Of a stretch of DNA of 64,000 bases, positions 1 through 10,013 are shown one piece after another. Each line of letters opens with the position of its first letter. The first letter of the stretch is position 1. A model generated the notes under the pieces. The model had not been told where the DNA came from. It did no database searches and saw only the letters and a program-made list of their open reading frames with translations. The stretch covers positions 819,174-883,173 of the forward strand of contig JXTC01000095.1 in the NCBI GenBank assembly GCA_002914845.1. Direction: 5' to 3'. The position numbers and the translations under genes were made by a program. The stretch is from Trema orientale. Its lineage: Eukaryota > Streptophyta > Magnoliopsida > Rosales > Cannabaceae.

Positions 1-310
1 TCAGGAAGGAGAGATATTATAGATAATTTTTCTTTTAGGTTGTTATACAGTAAGTTGTATGTTATAAGCAATACATGTTTGTTTTTCTCACAGCAGTAAT
101 AATGTACTGGTCCTTGTCTGGTAAACTGACATGTACTTTTAACACAATTGAAGATCTCCTTATGAGGTGTCAAAGTTCACATATAATTATCATTTTCACC
201 CGGAAATTAGAGTCTGTGACAGGAAGATAGGTTGTCCATACAGGCTTTTAGACTTCGAACTCGATGGAACAGAGAACTTGACATTTATAGTGTGGTTATT
301 TTTCATTTAG

Positions 311-472
311 GTTGTGGAAAGTGGCGGAAAGAACATAGAAGTCGCTGTTATGACAAGGGATGGTCTGCGACAACTTGAAGAAGCTGAAATTGATGCTATT
401 GTTGCTGAGATAGAAGCAGAGAAAGCTGCTGCCGAGGCTGCAAAGAAGGCTCCTACTACCAAGGAAACATGA
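311..472 (+). CDS. PAD1: 20S proteasome subunit alpha type-7 (PAD), last exon only
   Basis: This is the last coding exon of a gene cut by the left edge. It opens after an acceptor (ttcatttag) and encodes 53 residues from VVESGGKNIEVAVMTRDG to KKAPTTKET and TGA at 470-472. The stretch LRQLEEAEIDAIVAEIEAEK and the Ala/Lys-rich tail are typical of the plant 20S proteasome alpha-7 type subunit (human PSMA7, Arabidopsis PAD1/PAD2). In the family this subunit sits in the outer alpha ring of the core particle in cytosol and nucleus and is not catalytic. Bases 1-310 read as intron; no coding exon is seen there. PAD1 versus PAD2 cannot be decided from this exon. Confidence 0.9.
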   Translation, partial: VVESGGKNIEVAVMTRDGLRQLEEAEIDAIVAEIEAEKAAAEAAKKAPTTKET

Positions 473-1497
473 TTCCCCATTACTTGAAAGTTTACTTTGC
501 TAGTCCTTTTTTTCCCCCCTGTACTGCTATGTACTCCCCATCTTTTGAATTCTTAATCTGCATTCTCAGTGGCTTTAAAACGATTATATAATCAGCATTT
601 TATTTATGTGCTATTTGGAGTACTATTGAGTTAGTTAAAATTGTGTTCTTACATGTGGACATGGTTATGAAATGATTTTATGGAATATGGTTGGAGACAA
701 TTTTCAAAGTCAGTGCCTCCTTATCTCTCTCTGGTTATGAGTTTGAACTTTGAAGATTGTTGGAAACTTGAAAGTTATGCACATGTTTTTTGACTACTTA
801 ATTATGCAAAGCGAAGCTAGCTTCCAGTAATGTGCTTATTTCTCACAAAAGTATGGACACTGGTTGATCAGATAGAAATGGCCGTTGGATGTCGTTTCAA
901 GATTGTTTTCCCAGATTAAATGTTGTATAAGATGACTTTTTTTGTGCTTTTACGTTGCCACTATAAAAATTTACCAGCCATTTTAACCCAGGTGTTAAAG
1001 TGAGGAAGGGTTAAATTATAGTAATAATCTTAGAATTACATGTTGTATTACTTTGTTACTTGAATTTTTGACTTATATAATGGCACGGGAAATTTTTTAA
1101 CGAAGCGTGGGTATAAATGGTCATTTGAATTAGATAGAAAACTAAGCCTTAGGAAAGCAAAGCGTGATATCAAATCCCCATTTTCCTAACCTTACGTGGT
1201 GCTCAAGAACAGTTTTTTATGGGAAATTTTTTAACAAAGTATGGGTCACGAAGCTTAACAGGGTATAATGGTCGTTTGGATTATTAGATAGGGGGCTAGC
1301 CTTAATCAAGGAAACTTTAATAATATCAAAGCTCCCATCTTATTAATCTTACGTGGCGCTGAAGTTTGTTAATGTGGAGTTTTCACCCCCGAATAACAAC
1401 AGTACAGAACAAAAGCAATTTTGCAGATTAACCCCAGAAAGTCTAACTAATTCGGAGTTTTCACCCCCACAAAAACAAAAATTAAAAAACAGAAAAA
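473..1497. other. Spacer with 3' UTR, no gene
   Basis: The first ~200 bases after the proteasome stop are T-rich and look like 3' UTR. The rest is AT-rich spacer with no ORF that resembles a protein. It contains the degenerate tandem duplication listed separately. A short direct repeat (ggagttttcaccccc) occurs near 1377 and 1455, just before the tRNA gene. Confidence 0.5.
1087..1366. repeat. Degenerate tandem duplication, period ~134 bp
   Basis: The block starting gggaaattttttaac at 1087 recurs at 1221. Both halves carry matching landmarks in the same order: a 'tggtc..ttTg' stretch, 'agatag', 'atatcaaa..ccc' and 'cttacgtgg.gct'. The copies have diverged by substitutions and small indels. No coding potential is seen. 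Confidence 0.55.
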
Positions 1498-1571
1498 TGG
1501 CCCATGCAGGTCTCGAACCTGCGACCTTCGCGTTATTAGCACGACGCTCTAACCAGCTGAGCTAATAGGCC
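1498..1571 (-). tRNA. tRNA-Ile (anticodon AAU)
   Basis: The reverse strand folds as a cloverleaf. The 7-bp acceptor GGCCTAT pairs with ATGGGCC (one G-U pair), followed by discriminator A. The D arm contains AGCTCAGCTGGTTAGAGC (A box), the anticodon loop CTAATAA has anticodon AAT, and the T arm contains GGTTCGAGACC (B box). No intron is present. The 3' end runs at once into T-runs on the minus strand, a proper Pol III terminator. An apparent + strand ORF across the gene is an artefact. Confidence 0.96.
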
Positions 1572-1713
1572 CTTGTGGTAGCTCTGTTCCTATTTAAATA
1601 AACAAACATATTTTTTCCTCTTAGCCTGGTCTGTTTTCAACATCGCCTCCTGTGCTTTGCCTTTGACCTCGAGAGAACCAACAACGCGGACCTGACTTGT
1701 TCCTTTCCTTACC

Positions 1714-1745
1714 ATGAAAGAAGATTACGAGGTGCGGTTTCTATN

Positions 1746-1799
<54 letters not shown>

Positions 1800-4009
1800 C
1801 TTAAATCTGAACCGTTTCTAAAATCGTTTGCCGTAAAATTTTGAACCCTTCTGGGTTTAATGGGAAATTTCAAGCTGCGTCGTGGATTTTTCAATTTCTT
1901 TGTGTGTTTACTTGAAGGGTATAATTTCGATTTTTCGTGTCAACTATAGAAAGTTGTATTTCATGCACAGAATATATATATATACACAGATACACACACA
2001 TAGTGGAAGTATGATTACTGATGTTAATTCTGAGAAGGGTTTGCCTCCTTTGCTTCCCTAGCTGGAGATTAAGCATTACTTTTTTTTTAGCCCCTCTTTT
2101 GATGGAAGAGTTGGGTGATGATCAGTACTTATAATAGCTATCATCCTTTCAAGAGAATTTTTATGCAATTGCATTACATCTACATTCATACTTATCTACT
2201 GCCTGAAATTAGGATTTTTTTTTTTTTTTTTAACGAGTGAGGTTTTGCTTGTATTGAGTGTTCCAAGTAAAGTTCATCTTTAAAGGGGTATGCATTGAGT
2301 GTCTTTTTTCTTTTCTCTTCTCAGTATTAACTTTCTTGTTTGTGTTTGCTTGCGAACTTATTCTTACTAGTGTTGCTTTTGACTTCTGATAGTGGATAAC
2401 CATGAGCAGCTGCACTATTTTTGTGTCTACGAACTATGAATTAGAGCTTTCTATTGCATAGTGATTAGTAATACTCCATGATGCACATGGTGCCATGTGG
2501 GTGTGGTCTTAACGTTCAGCTGCTTGTTTCAATCGAGTAATAACATCCATTACTCAATTGAGTGACGATAAACCTATGGTACCTTAAGTATGGTTGTAGC
2601 TTCAGAAAGAAAGAAAGAAGTTATTCTTATGAGCTAAACATTTTCTTATTCCAAGTTGCTACTGGCGTTGAGAGTCTAATGATCTGCGATTTAATTGCTA
2701 AAGTAGAAACTTATATCGGTTTGGGATTTTTTTTACTTGCAGATTGAAGAGAAAAAGCAAGCTGCGGCTGATGTATTGTTTCAATATTCCAAGTTTGTGA
2801 TGGCATGCATTGGAAATCAAGTAAAGCCTAGCGACTTGAGGTTGCATTTGATGAAGGTAAGTTCTAGATTTTCAATTTGGATCGATTTGTTTCTTTTAAG
2901 TTGTAGTGCAATGATTATGAATATGTGTGGAGTTTTCTGTGTTAATGGATCCTCTGAACAACTTTTTAATTTTCGTTTGGTTTCTTGTTTTGGTTTTATT
3001 GCGGCAGTTTCAGTGCAACTGATGTATGATTTGAATTCCTTGAAAAAGATGTTGGATTCTTGCCCAAAATATGCCATATACCCTTTTTTTCTTGCTGACA
3101 GTAAATGTTAAGAAATGGGAATATCATCATAGAAATTGCACCATTTGACAGCATATTCAGAAGAGGACAACATCTTTAACATGAATGATATATATATTTT
3201 ACAAATGAAAACTATAACATTTTGAAAAGCAACAGTATAATACCACTGGGTCTCACCCAAAAGTGTTAGCTTGAAGGTACTTTTGGGCTCATAGACCGTC
3301 ACTTAAATACCTATGATCTTCCCAGAACATACCCGATGTGGGACTTAGGGCGTTACAATCTCCCTCCGTTAAAGGCCTAGCGTCCTCGGTAAAGGGTCCA
3401 CATTCAATAGCCCACATATAACTCCTATGGGCGGGGTTCACATTCACCACGATTCTGCCCCGTGGCAGCCTTCCAAGACCCACACAGGTATGGACTAGAT
3501 CGGCTCTGATACCACTTAATTGTAACACCACCTTAGTCTAACGTTATTAGATTAGGAGATGTTATCATTGAATTCCTTAAACTTAAAAAAAAATATGATG
3601 AGTCCAAAAGTACTTTCAAGTTAGCACTTTTGGGTGAGGCCCAGTGGTGTTACAAACAATGTCGTGTAAATAATACAGCATCTGAAAAGACGTCCTTTTG
3701 GGAGAGGGAGCGAGAGCCGGAAGAGAGAGAAGCACGACATTTTCATCTGCCTCTTATTTTCCTTCAACACATATTGACTTGTTATTTTGCTTCAAAAATG
3801 AAAATGAGATAAAGTATATCTGTAAATTTTTATGTGCTTGTTGTTGTTGATCTTATCCATACTTAAAACAGGAGATTTCAGGGTTGCCAACTAGTCTGAA
3901 GAAAGAGCCATCCCAAACAGCAGCCTCTGCTTCTCCGGATGCAATGGGTGAGTCCTCAAGCTCCGGTACAGCTAGACTCGACAAAGTGGACAGTTTTAGG
4001 GCTATTTAG
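1714..4009 (+). CDS. Small conserved plant protein, 89 aa, function unknown
   Basis: Three exons join in frame: 1714-1731 (MKEDYE), 2743-2856 and 3872-4009. The resulting protein is MKEDYE-IEEKKQ...LRLHLMK-EISGLPTSLKKE...DSFRAI. All joins are phase 0 with gag|gt, ttgcag, aag|gtaagt and aaaacag signals. The core VLFQYSKFVMACIGN is hydrophobic and possibly helical. The tail is rich in Ser and Ala (TAASASPDAMGESSSSG). No signal peptide, metal motif or known catalytic motif is visible. I believe similar small proteins exist across land plants, but I cannot name a function. The start is inferred: it is the only upstream ATG with a usable donor that gives a sensible N-terminus. Intron 2 carries a 415-bp inverted-repeat element. 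Confidence 0.7.
1746..1796. repeat. (TA)n microsatellite next to an N
   Basis: About 25 TA units follow a single N at 1745. The tract lies at the start of intron 1 of the small gene at 1714, so its true length is probably uncertain in this assembly. Confidence 0.95.
3238..3652. mobile_element. 415-bp element with ~55-bp terminal inverted repeats in an intron
   Basis: The left end (3238-3292, beginning taataccactgggtctcac) is the near-perfect reverse complement of the right end (3598-3652, ending gaggcccagtggtgtta). The interior contains the strings gatgtgggactta and ggctctgataccactta, which I remember from a repeat family common in plants. There is no ORF, so it is a non-autonomous element. 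I could not fix a target-site duplication, so the superfamily is open. It lies in intron 2 of the 89-residue gene. Confidence 0.75.
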
Positions 4010-4682
4010 TTTGAAGCTGTTACCTATTCTTGTTCAATTGTTTTATGTCCGGATGAAATCTATGTTTCATCTTTTGTTGTTGCTATGGGTTTTTGTGCTA
4101 TACGGTACAAGGTAAAACATGTTTTTCATAGTTTTTAAAAATCTTGTTAGTTGTGAAAGTTTTTAGTCGTGTGTTTAGTGTTTACTTTGATTGACTTCTA
4201 AATTCTGGTGCATGGTTCTTGGCTTAATTCTTGTACCCCAATTTGTGTGTGTGTTTCTTCTTCTTCTTTTTTTTTTTTTTTTTTTTCCGGTGTTCATAAA
4301 AGGATAAATAAATTATAATGGTGTGAGAGAATTCCGACTTGGAACTTCGACTTTTGTGACTACTGCGATGTAGGTGTACCGTGTAGACACTTGTGCAAGG
4401 ATTGATCACTCTTGAAAAAATCAGGCTATTGTGCAAGGAATGATCACGTCTAAAAGCCAAGTTAAACATTCTGTACTTACTAGTTTTTAACTTTTTAAGA
4501 TGAAAAATAAATTTCAAAATTAATCTACACGATTTGGTACAATAATTTCAATTAGATTGTAATTTTTAAATCAAATTACGTAAAATTTTCAATATAGGAA
4601 AAAGTTTAGTCATCTCATAACTTGGTTTTAATAACTATGAAAAGTTTATAGCAGATATTAGGAGTTTATTATCTTTTATTCT

Positions 4683-4818
4683 AAGGCTTCTGTTGTACAT
4701 GTACATAGAGAGGCTAATATGGCTGCTTATGAACCGGAAAAATTAGCCTCAAGGCTTCTGTTGTACATGTACATAGAGAAGCTAACATGGCTGTTTATGA
4801 ACTGGAAAAATTAGCTTT
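4683..4818 (+). pseudogene. RNase H-like (RVT_3) scrap, tandemly duplicated
   Basis: Two copies of a 68-bp unit (4683-4750 and 4751-4818). In one frame the first reads VVHVHREANMAAYEPEKLAS. In a shifted frame the second reads VVHVHREANMAVYELEKLAL and runs on to RIDD and a stop. HREAN.AA..LAKLA is the C-terminal signature of the plant RVT_3 RNase H-like domain, as in LINE reverse transcriptases and related host proteins. The family usually has A-H where Y-E is seen here. The 68-bp period breaks the frame, so this is a dead fragment. No reverse transcriptase core was found nearby. Confidence 0.6.
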
Positions 4819-5879
4819 AAGAATAGATGATTAACTTGTATGGTCAGAGGAAATTTCTCCACCAATTGAGTTTGTAATTTTATCTGGTTTAATCCAATGA
4901 AAAACATACTTTTACTCTAGAAAAAATGTTATTCAATCAAGAGTTTTGTTAGTAACTCTTGATTGTTATTCAAGTTTTTCCTAAGAAAATATAGTTATTC
5001 AATAGTTGCGCGTCCATTGTATCATGGTTATCTATTTTTATAGAGAAATTGATCCGATTAATAGTCATTTGACTTCAAGTGACTTTTTTAGTAGCAGTTC
5101 TAAATATGACAATATTAGTAGTACCCAGCCAATAAGAAGTTGAAAATATCCTTAATTTGATAAATCTGAATGGTCTCATGTCAGACATTTTTTTCCTTCC
5201 TACCTGATGAGCTAGTTTTGTTTTTTTTTTCTTAATAAAGGGAGACAGACAATGGGGAGTCTACAAATTATGTTTGAGTTCATATTTTTTAAAAAAAAGT
5301 GTGGAGCTTCATTTCCCTCCACTTGTTCGAATCAAAACTCCATTGAAACCAGCAAGCATTGTTTTTCCTTTATTTTACGAACCATTGACCCCCATTTTAA
5401 AATAACCAAACACTTGAAAATCTTAGATTGAGTTTTGGTCTTTGTTCTTTTTTCACAAAAAGGGCGAAAATTCGAGGGGGTGGTGAGAAACATTCAAAGA
5501 GTTTAGACAATATTGAAAGTCTGAACGTATTGTTAGACAACTACCTAGTAATTTTATATTCCATCTATAGTTAATTTCTATTTTGTGGCTATATGTAAAT
5601 ACTCAGCTGATTAAAAGAAGATAATGTATTTCTAACCTATGTTTTTTGACTGTCACAAGAAGTGTGATTATAAGTCATACAGTACTGAAGTATCAATTGC
5701 TAGATACTATGTTTATTGCCAACAAACAGAGATCGTACATGTGACCGTACATGTGATGAATTTTATTTTGCATAAATTTTGATTATGAGTCAGGTTTCAA
5801 AAATTATTATTATCTATCACATGAATGTAACTCTAAGTCACACAACTAAATAAAATGTTTCAAATAGCATATAAAAAAA

Positions 5880-7260
5880 TGCTTACTGCCCATCACACAT
5901 TGTATGACTCCATGTCATACAAATATTAATAAATGCTACTATAAATTGAAAACAAATAACAGAGTACTACATTCGAAATTGAGTCATAAATATACATGAT
6001 TAAAATTAATATAATATATACATGATTTATAATAACATAACATATACATGGTTGAAATATACATTTTTTCATTTTTTTTATTTGGCCGAGATTTATAATA
6101 ATAAAGATTATAAACACAATAGATAAGAATATAAAAACGTTCAAAATTATAATTACAAACTGATAATTGTTACTTTCCGTCACACATTGTATGACTCTAT
6201 GCCATACAAATATTAATAAATACTACTATAAACTGAAAACAAATCACAGAGTACCAAATCTGAAATTGAGTCATAAATAGACGTGGTTGAAATTAACATA
6301 ACATATATATGATTTTAACATATGTTTATATCATAGTAGGTATTTTTAACATAACATATATACTATGATATGTTTATATCATAGTAGGCACCAATCCAGT
6401 AGGTTTTTTTTTTTTTTTACCTATGCATAGGTATCAATTGGGCCAATGAAAAAAAATTTTGCACATTTTTTATATTAAAAAGTAAGAGAGAGAAAAAGCA
6501 TTAATAATGCACGTCTTTTCATGCATCTCATTTTAGCCATTAGATCATTGTTAGATGATGATCCAACGGCTAGAAAAAAAATACCTACACATAGGTAAAA
6601 ATAAAAATACCTACCGGATTGGCAACCATATGATTTTAACATATGTTTATATCATAGTTCTGAGATATTAAAATTATCCAAAACTAGGCATGTGTTCATA
6701 TTTTTTTTTTTATAAGTTGGCTGAGATTTATAATAACAAAGATTAGAAAAACAATGGACAAGAATATAAAAACGTTCAAAATTATAATTGCAAACTGATA
6801 GTTGTTATTGTTCGATACACATTGTATGACTCTATGTTATACAAATATTAATAAATGCTACTAAAAATTGAAAACAAATCGCAGAGTACTAAATCCAAAT
6901 TGAGTCATAAATAGACATAGTTAAAATTAACATAACATATATATGATTTTAACATATGCTTATATCATAGTTTTGAGATATTAAAATTACCCAAAATTAG
7001 GCATGCTTTCGTTTTTTTTTTAAGTTGGCCGAGATTTATAATAATAAATATTAGAAACACAATGGACAAGAATATAAAAACATTTAAAATTATTATTGTA
7101 AACTGATAATTGTTACCGCTCGTCACACATTGTATGACTCTATGTCATACGAATATTAATAAATGCTACTATAAATTGAAAAAAAAAATCACATATTACC
7201 AAATTCGAAATTGAGTCATGAATAGACATAGTTGAAATTAACATAACATCGGCATGATTT
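5880..7260. repeat. Array of ~290-310-bp AT-rich repeats with 9-bp palindromes
   Basis: Four related units carry the core cacattgtatgactctatg at about 5895, 6183, 6818 and 7126. Each is followed by 'aatattaataaatgctact' and 'gaaattgagtcataaatag'-like blocks. The first core has a perfect stem (ttgtatgac / gtcatacaa); the others carry one or two changes. Unit spacings are 287, 635 and ~308 bp; the long one is explained by an inserted MITE plus a local duplication. Looser relatives of the palindrome continue from about 5650 to 8120. The array lies beside a MULE transposase remnant, so it may be decayed terminal sequence of that element. Confidence 0.65.
6387..6627. mobile_element. ~240-bp MITE with ~40-bp terminal inverted repeats
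   Basis: The left end (ggcaccaatccagtaggt..., then acctatgcataggta) is the reverse complement of the right end (...acctaccggattggcaacc). The interior is AT-rich and non-coding. It sits in the ~300-bp repeat array, and similar 'gtttatatcatag' sequence lies on both sides. The superfamily was not determined. Confidence 0.7.
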
Positions 7261-7700
7261 TTAGTAAATGCGTTGAGCACAACCTATAGATGCATCACAC
7301 TACGTCTAGAACGGCTCCCTGGTTCATGACTGGTTATACATAAGGGATTGGATTCTTGCAAGTCTGTCTATTGTACCTAACTTGGCTGCAACATGAGCAT
7401 TTTTGCCTACTCACACAAGTGGTGGTTTCATTACATGATTTTTTATCTCATCTAGTATTGCTCAACCAGAAGGGTCTCCAAGAGGATGCATAACCCCAGC
7501 ATAAGTGACTACTAGTTCCTCCTTTTTGTAGTACTTAGATATATAATTATAAAAAGAGAAGCCTGAAAGTACACAGGTTACCACTGCATATGCACATATA
7601 AATTGGTCGACCTGAAATTCCCGGCATGTGCATGTTTGGTTTTCAAGATCTACAGCATATAACCTATATTCTCTGTCCACTACCTCGAATTCAAAAGCAC
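7260..7700 (-). pseudogene. MULE (Mutator-like) transposase C-terminal remnant
   Basis: A 72-codon stretch (7462-7680) reads REYRLYAVDLENQTCTCREF, then QVDQFICAYAV and a tail YAGVMHPLGDPSG. This is the SWIM zinc finger of MuDR/MULE transposases (C-x-C...C-x-H) and the region after it. The final His of the C-x-H pair is Tyr here (CAY), and further similarity downstream is broken by stops, so the gene is dead. No DDE catalytic core was recognised in the window. Neighbouring AT-rich repeats may belong to the same element. Confidence 0.7.
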
Positions 7701-8540
7701 TTGAAGGATTAACCTAAAACATTAAAAATGATGCAAGTGATAAAATAAAAAGGACTATATGACATATTGTCACATAATGTATGACCACACATGTTAGTTT
7801 GATCTCATTTACCGTTATAATTCAAAAAAATAATTGCCCATTTCTGTCAAAAGAATGCCTTACAATTAGTTAACAATAAAAAATAGATTGTGACTACGTG
7901 TCATATATATTATGACCCATTGTCATATAAAATTCGTACTTATAATAACAACATTAGTTACATTAGAAAAATACTGGGACAAAGTATCACACATAATGTT
8001 ATAAATATTCACAAAAATTTGTAACAGTATCTTACGCTATATTTTAATAGATCTGGAAGCAAACAAATTTTTAACTTTATCACTTAGTCATTTGATACAA
8101 GGTCACATAATTTGTGACGAGTGATAATAAAACTATGATTTTTTCATGATAGTTTGTTTTTCTTAATGCATTTGTTGATATTTTCTAATTCTACAAGTAA
8201 ATACATTTTTAACCTTAGTTATCACTACATAGATGATACATTCTATTTGTTTTACTAACTTATTTGTATCTCTAAATAAGAACTTAGTAAATCAAAATAA
8301 AAACACACCACCCGTATTCTTTCAAAATATAAATGACAACAGAGTGACATAACTGAGCATAACAAAGAGAAAGAACCAGGCAAATTCAAATAGAAAGAAA
8401 AGAGAACGAGTTTGGCAGAAGAGAGGATTGCTTTAATTTGGAAAGAAAATAAAGAACACTTAAAAAAGGTCTACGTTTGGGGGAAAAATTGGGAAAAAAA
8501 AAAAACAGGTATTAAATTTTGTTGACTCTTTCCTACTAAA

Positions 8541-8566
8541 ATAATAAAATAAAATAAAATAAAAAA
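8541..8566. repeat. (AAAAT)n-like microsatellite
   Basis: Short run of aaaat units inside a long AT-rich, gene-free stretch. The ~7700-9000 interval otherwise shows only low-complexity sequence and loose relatives of the tgtatgac palindrome. Confidence 0.7.
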
Positions 8567-9015
8567 ACCTTTTCTTGATTCTTGTCCGAAAAAAAAAAAA
8601 AAAAAACTTTCGTTGACTTTCACATCTAAAAAATCACTTTTTTGAGAAGGATAATATTGGAAAGCAAATTTTCTCTCTCTCTAAAAATTAATAAAAAAGA
8701 CAGAAATGGCTACTACAATTGTCCTTTTCAAAATACAACTATAAGTATCATTCATAGTAAAAAAGCTACTAACTACGTAAATTTCCTATTTTTATAGACC
8801 CACATTAATAGAAGATTATGATCGAAAAAAGCACTCCTTCTTCAGTAAATTTGTTTGGTACAAGAATATGATATCATGACTACCTATTTGTGTATCGTCT
8901 AGAGATGTCATTTAAACCCATCGGGTGATCTCCACCCCATAGGAAATATGTCTGGCTGATATTAGTTATTACAAAATTTATTAATATTTTTTTCAATAAA
9001 ATTTGCATATATATA

Positions 9016-9931
9016 GGAAAATTATCACTAAAATATCCTCCATTTTAAAAAAAAATGTGAAAAAAAACCTTTGTGTTTTCGGAAATTCAAAATAGTATTT
9101 TCTATTTAAGGAAAATTATCACTAAAATACCTTATGTTTTAAAAAAGTGTGAAAAAAATCTCTGTATTATTAAAATTTTAAAATAAATATATTTTATTTG
9201 AATTGTTGTATTATTTACTATCTTAGATTGGTCAAATACTTCAAAAAAATTGATAAAATTAATATTCTATCCCTTATTAAATTAACTTAAGGTACACACT
9301 ACACTTGAAAATGAAGGAACAAAGAATATATATGATCTAAAACTTTTTTAAAAAAAAAACTTTTCTCTCTATAGTTACAACACAAATCCAGAAAAGAAAA
9401 AAAAATTTAAAATTTTCATAAATTTTTGTCACTTTTGAAATTTCCAGAACTTTTAGATTTTTTTTTTCCTTTTCTGGATTTGTGCTACAACTATGGAGGG
9501 GAGAGTTTTTTTTTTTTTTTTGTCACTTTTGAAATTTCTCAAAATTTTAGATTTTTTTTTCTATTCTGGAATTGTGTTGCAACTATGGAAGGAAGAGGGT
9601 TTTTTTTAATAAAAAAAAAGTGTATTCTCTATCTCTTCATTTTCAAGTGTAGTGTGTACTTTAATTTAATATAATAAGGGATAAAATATTAATTTTGTTA
9701 TTTTTTGAAGCCTTTGAACCAGTCAAAGGTAGAAAATAATATAATAATTCAAATAGAAGGTATTTATTTTGAATTTTTAATAATACAAAAGTTTTTTCAC
9801 ACTATTTAAAATAGAGAGTATTTTAGTGATAATGTTCCTTAAATAGAAGGTACTTATTTTGAATTTCTGAAAGCACAAGATTTTTTTTACACATTTTTTT
9901 AAAATAAAAGATATTTTAGTGAAAATTCTCC
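9016..9931. mobile_element. 916-bp foldback element with ~400-bp arms
   Basis: Sequence reading inward from 9016 (ggaaaattatcactaaaata) matches the reverse complement of sequence ending at 9931 over almost the whole element, with small indels. Each outer arm also holds an internal tandem duplication: the ggaaaattatcactaaaata block recurs at 9111. Near the centre a ~95-bp block starting gtcacttttgaaatt is duplicated (about 9428 and 9520). Both ends abut ATATAT tracts. There is no ORF with protein character. Confidence 0.8.
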
Positions 9932-10013
9932 ATATATATATATTTCAAAGACGGATTTTAGTTTTTTTTAAGGAAGATTTAGACTTTATTATAGATACCA
10001 ATCATTCTGCAAT

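Noticed and set aside
1353-1565. 70-residue + strand ORF ending MAHAGLEPATF...
   Set aside because: It reads antisense through the tRNA-Ile gene, a well-known false-protein pattern.
2817-3077. 86-residue minus-strand ORF over the small gene's second exon and intron
   Set aside because: Antisense to a well-supported exon, with no family features.
5926-6183. 85-residue Ile-rich ORF
   Set aside because: AT-rich repeat unit translated by chance. Its content is low-complexity.
9426-9674. 82-residue Phe-rich ORF
   Set aside because: Translation of poly-T runs inside the foldback element.
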